From assembly GCA_045561055.1 (NCBI GenBank), contig JBJKYL010000010.1:1-64000 (forward strand): a DNA stretch of 64,000 nt, read 5' to 3'. The notes under the pieces were generated by a model, which had not been told where the DNA came from, made no database searches, and saw only the letters and a program-made list of their open reading frames with translations. The position numbers and the translations under genes were made by a program. Within the stretch, counting starts at the first letter, position 1. Every line of letters begins with the position of its first letter. This DNA is from SMWC01 sp045561055 (GTDB taxonomy: Bacteria > Pseudomonadota > Gammaproteobacteria > Steroidobacterales > Rariloculaceae). Shown here in pieces: positions 60,999 to 64,000 of this stretch.

Positions 60999-63456
60999 CT
61001 AAAAATCGTAGGTCATCCTAACTCCTATCTCTCTAGGCGTTCGGGGAGAAACCAGATGACCATCCCTCGCGGGACTGAGGTTGTTATCCGAATTCAACTG
61101 GACTTGCCTGGGCGTGTCATTGTCGGTCAAATTATTTCCAAACACAGCGAGCGTTAGGTTCTCGTTTTGGAAGGTTACCGAACCATTCAAAATGTTAGTC
61201 GCCGGAAGATACGCAAGGTTCAGGGTATCGTCATTCAGATACGTGATATCTTCATATCGAAGACCCACGCGCCCGAACCAATTCCAACCTCCGTTACCTA
61301 GCGGAGCTCTGTAGGTCGCCGATAGCGTTAGAGTTTTATCCGGATTCGCTGCCATATCGTTACCCGCCAACCTCAACGCAGTCGTATGGGCCGCCCGTCT
61401 GCACCGTTGTTGTTGGCGTGTACCCGAAGTCATTAACGGCACGTGGGTCGCAACTTTGACCGTACTTCGCACTTGCAATAGTAGCGGTTCCTCTCAAGGT
61501 CCAGTTGTCGTTAGCCCTAAAATTCCCCTCTAGCTCGATACCACTCAGATCGCCATCACCAACATTCAAAAAGCCCATCGCCATCGTATCGCCCATGCTA
61601 TAGACGGTACCGTTTGGGGAGTGCGTGCCGTTATTCCAGGAATTATCATCCCAGTTAAAACCTACGGGCTGAATCATCTTGTCCCATTCCATGGCATACA
61701 CAGCAGCAGCTAACTGCAATCGGTTATCCAACAGCGAGCCTTTAACACCGAACTCGATGTTCGTAAGCACCTCTTCCTCAAAAATCTTAAAGGTATCCGC
61801 ATCGTAGGTGATGTATTTACCTGCCCGGGCAGCCGCGAGAGATTCAACGATGATATCTCTCACGAAATCAATGCTGACCCCCGAGGGGTTTGTACCCCTT
61901 GAAAGTTGGCCATAGGTAGACCAAGTGTCATCCACTGCATAAGTAAAGGCGAATCGGGGTGCAAACGATTTGGTCGCATTATTAAAACTCACGCCTGTAA
62001 TGTTGCTTTCGTTCGTAACATCATCGTTCTGGTAACGACCTTCCGCAGATAAAGTCAGTCTATCGTTGACATCCCATGTCACGCTGCCGTAAATCCCAGT
62101 ATTAGTCGAATCATCCGCATTGATTGCAATCGGAGTAAACGCGTTACCATTATTCGCTTCATCTTCCAAACCAAGCTTAACGCCTGCCAGCTGAGTATAG
62201 ATATTGGTCAGATAACTGTAGTCAAACAAGGATGCGCCAACCATCCACCTTACCGGCTGATCCTCCGGCGACAACCACTTGACCTCTACAAAAGTCTCGT
62301 CGATAGCGTTTGGGTTAGCCATCGAGTTCACGCCCATAATCATCCCCATGGGGAATGTGGGGACCGCATCGCTTCTGTCCGCATCAAACCAACGTCTGAG
62401 CTCATCCTCTGAATATGAAGCCAGAATCTGGACCGCGCTGCCATTGTCCATATTAAAGTTGAACTCCGACTGAACGCGCTGACGATTAAGATAGCTGCCC
62501 GGCTCTAGAACGCCGTACGACTGCGCATAGTAGTAGTTAGCGGTGCCCGGAGTCAGTGTTGCTTCCGGCCTGTTATTAGTTGGAATGCCGCCTACGTTTG
62601 CCGCAGGGTTACAGGTCCATTCACCTTTAATGTATTTCTCACCATTAGGTAACGTTATATTGTTGCAGGCATTAAGCTGTGCTTCCGGCAACATATACTG
62701 GATACCTGGATCGTCGTCCGTGTCGAGTTTCAACACTTGTATCTTCATGTCGAAACTGTCGCTGGGCGCATACACCAGTTTACCTTTGATATAGTCGGTA
62801 GCTTGCCCGCCCAAGGTAAGGCCTTCCGTGGTTCCCCAGCTATCAGGTCCCTGATACTCAGTAAAGCTCGCGTCTAAAGTAAAACCCAGCGTGTCCGTAA
62901 TCGGCCCGCTTAACCCTATGCCTACAAGGTTCCTATCCAGGTCCGAGGTCGAAAGCAGAACCTGGCTCTCAAACTCATCGCCTGGGTCAGCGGTCACATA
63001 ATTGATCGCTCCGGAGAATGTGGCGCGCCCGAAGGCAGCGCTCTGTGGCCCGCGCATTACCTCGACGCGGTCAATCCCTGAAAACTGTAGGGAACCGGTC
63101 TGACCTAATATCGGCACGCCATCGATGAATGAAGTGACTTTCGCTCTAACTGGGTTCTGCGCTCTAGTCCACACGCCACGCACTGAGGCGCGCGCACCTT
63201 GCCTATCCTGCGACTGTTCATAGTTAAGTCCGGGGGCCATTTCAAATAAATCGAACTGGTCCACCATGCTCGGGTCCTGCAATATCTCGCTGCTCAGAAC
63301 TGAGATAGATACTGGAACCTCCATCAAGTTTTCTTCACGCCTTCTTGCCGTGACAACAATTTCCTCAAGCATCACTGCCTGACCAGAGGAAACGCGCGGA
63401 TAATTTCCCAAGAGTCCCAGCACAAGAGCCATTACAGCAAAATTTAAAAATTTCAT
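60999..63456 (-). pseudogene. TonB-dependent receptor, single-base frameshift near the 3' end
   Basis: From ATG 63456 (AGGGAAA seven bases upstream) the frame encodes a signal peptide, the TonB box region LEEIVVTARRREE, a plug domain (SFIDGVPILG, RVEVMRGPQSAAFGRATFSGAIN) and most of a 22-strand barrel, but stops at 61360 after CVEVGG. The neighbouring frame continues AGNDMAANPDKTLTLSATYRA and ends GVRMTYDF, a normal outer-membrane terminus with final phenylalanine at 60999. Deleting one G near 61367 joins the halves into an 818-residue protein. Substrate is unknown; the first frame alone lacks the last barrel strands. An error in a G run is possible. Confidence 0.85.
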
Positions 63457-63664
63457 AAATTTTTCCCTAAAACATTTTAGAATAAAAAATTCGGGCCAAA
63501 ACAATCCAAAACTCACAAACTCTTACCTGACCCAGAGGCAAAAGATTACGCAGACTATCTAGCAAACAAGCATTGTAACAATATAGCCACTTAGTTTTGG
63601 ATAATTTTTCGTGCCTTATAACCTAAGCGCATAGAAACAACGCATCTAATTATTACCAAAACAA
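63457..63664. other. glmS to TonB receptor intergenic region
   Basis: This 208-base stretch is AT-rich and should hold the TonB receptor promoter. I see no clear Fur box or other known operator, and no hairpin terminator for glmS that I trust. Confidence 0.4.
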
Positions 63665-64000
63665 CTACTCCACCGTTACCGATTTCGCTAGATTCCGGGG
63701 CTGATCCACGTCCGTACCCCTCAGCAGCGCAACATGGCAAGCGAGCAACTGTAGCGGAACCGTATAGAGAATCGGTGCCTGTATTGACTCGGCATATGAT
63801 GGCATCCGCACAATTCTGACTCCTTCAGTTTCACCCAATGCCGCTTCGGCATCAGCGAATACGTATAGCCTACCGCCGCGTGCTTTTACTTCCTGAAGAT
63901 TCGACTTCAGCTTATCGAGCAGTTCATTATCTGGTGCAACCGCAACAATCGGCATTTTGTCGTCGACGAGCGCTAGCGGGCCATGCTTCAGTTCACCGGC
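63665..64000 (-). CDS. glmS: Glutamine-fructose-6-phosphate aminotransferase, C-terminal part
   Basis: The frame runs in from the right edge with AGELKHGPLALVDDKMPIV, which is the end of the SIS isomerase domain, and continues to ESIQAPILYTVPLQLLACHVA, then GTDVDQPRNLAKSVTVE and stop. These are the diagnostic GlmS C-terminal residues that bind fructose-6-phosphate. The N-terminal amidotransferase domain lies outside the window. GlmS makes glucosamine-6-phosphate for cell-wall and LPS synthesis. Confidence 0.97.
   Translation of the reverse strand, partial: AGELKHGPLALVDDKMPIVAVAPDNELLDKLKSNLQEVKARGGRLYVFADAEAALGETEGVRIVRMPSYAESIQAPILYTVPLQLLACHVALLRGTDVDQPRNLAKSVTVE

Noticed and set aside
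1..64000. CRISPR arrays, insertion sequences, integrases, prophage genes or rRNA
   Set aside because: I found no regularly spaced repeats, transposase or integrase motifs, or rRNA-like sequence while reading through.

Overview
The window reads as one contiguous piece of a gammaproteobacterial chromosome of moderate GC content. The evidence is gene order: rsmD facing ftsY-ftsE-ftsX-rpoH, dut-coaBC next to rpmB-rpmG-mutM, def-fmt-rsmB facing smg-topA-tsaC-aroE, pntA-pntB, gltB-gltD and an E. coli-type gor. Protein sequences are of the gammaproteobacterial type throughout. A NtrY/NtrX pair, a sortase-system-type PdsS/PdsR pair, a TonB-dependent receptor and an Npt-type nucleotide transporter suggest an aquatic, possibly marine or host-associated lineage; that is inference.

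Layout. 1-1.9 kb: mutY (runs off the left end), a START-like secreted protein and tRNA-Gly(CCC). 2.1-8.2 kb: Npt-type transporter facing away from metY-like sulfhydrylase, CoA-binding protein, OsmC protein, flavoprotein monooxygenase and trmB. 8.3-13.3 kb: Rieske protein, ampG, a frameshifted exonuclease III gene, pyrE, dut, coaBC. 13.4-21.6 kb: rpmB, rpmG, mutM, ggt, coaD, rsmD, ftsYEX, rpoH. 22-31.5 kb: pdsR-pdsS, msrA, gltD, gltB. 32-41.9 kb: thiolase relic, AGCS symporter, truncated HNH gene, pntBA, a four-gene ECF sigma operon, priA. 42-56.5 kb: argS, SPOR protein, ntrX-ntrY-DUF4390-rsmB-fmt-def, a dprA relic, smg-topA-tsaC-aroE. 56.5-64 kb: gor, prlC, xth, a frameshifted TonB receptor and the 3' end of glmS.

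Working together: DNA repair is dense (mutY, mutM, two exonuclease III genes with one broken, topA, priA). Translation and its quality control are represented by trmB, rsmD, rsmB, fmt, def, argS, tsaC, L28 and L33. Redox and stress functions cluster loosely (msrA, gor, OsmC, transhydrogenase, rpoH, the ECF operon).

Most striking points: (i) a perfect CIRCE operator directly in front of rpoH, implying that HrcA controls the heat-shock sigma factor; (ii) a NtrX-like regulator whose AAA+ domain has lost the Walker A lysine, the Walker B acidic pair and the GAFTGA loop; (iii) a PdsS/PdsR two-component pair with a CBM9-like sensor but no sortase beside it, and a 10-bp inverted repeat in front; (iv) a compact ECF sigma / DUF3619 / small membrane protein / DUF3106 operon that looks like an envelope-stress circuit; (v) several decayed genes (dprA, fadI-like thiolase, HNH nuclease, one exonuclease III gene, one TonB receptor), which together suggest ongoing gene loss, although the two simple frameshifts could be sequencing errors. 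I saw no CRISPR array, insertion sequence, prophage or rRNA gene.
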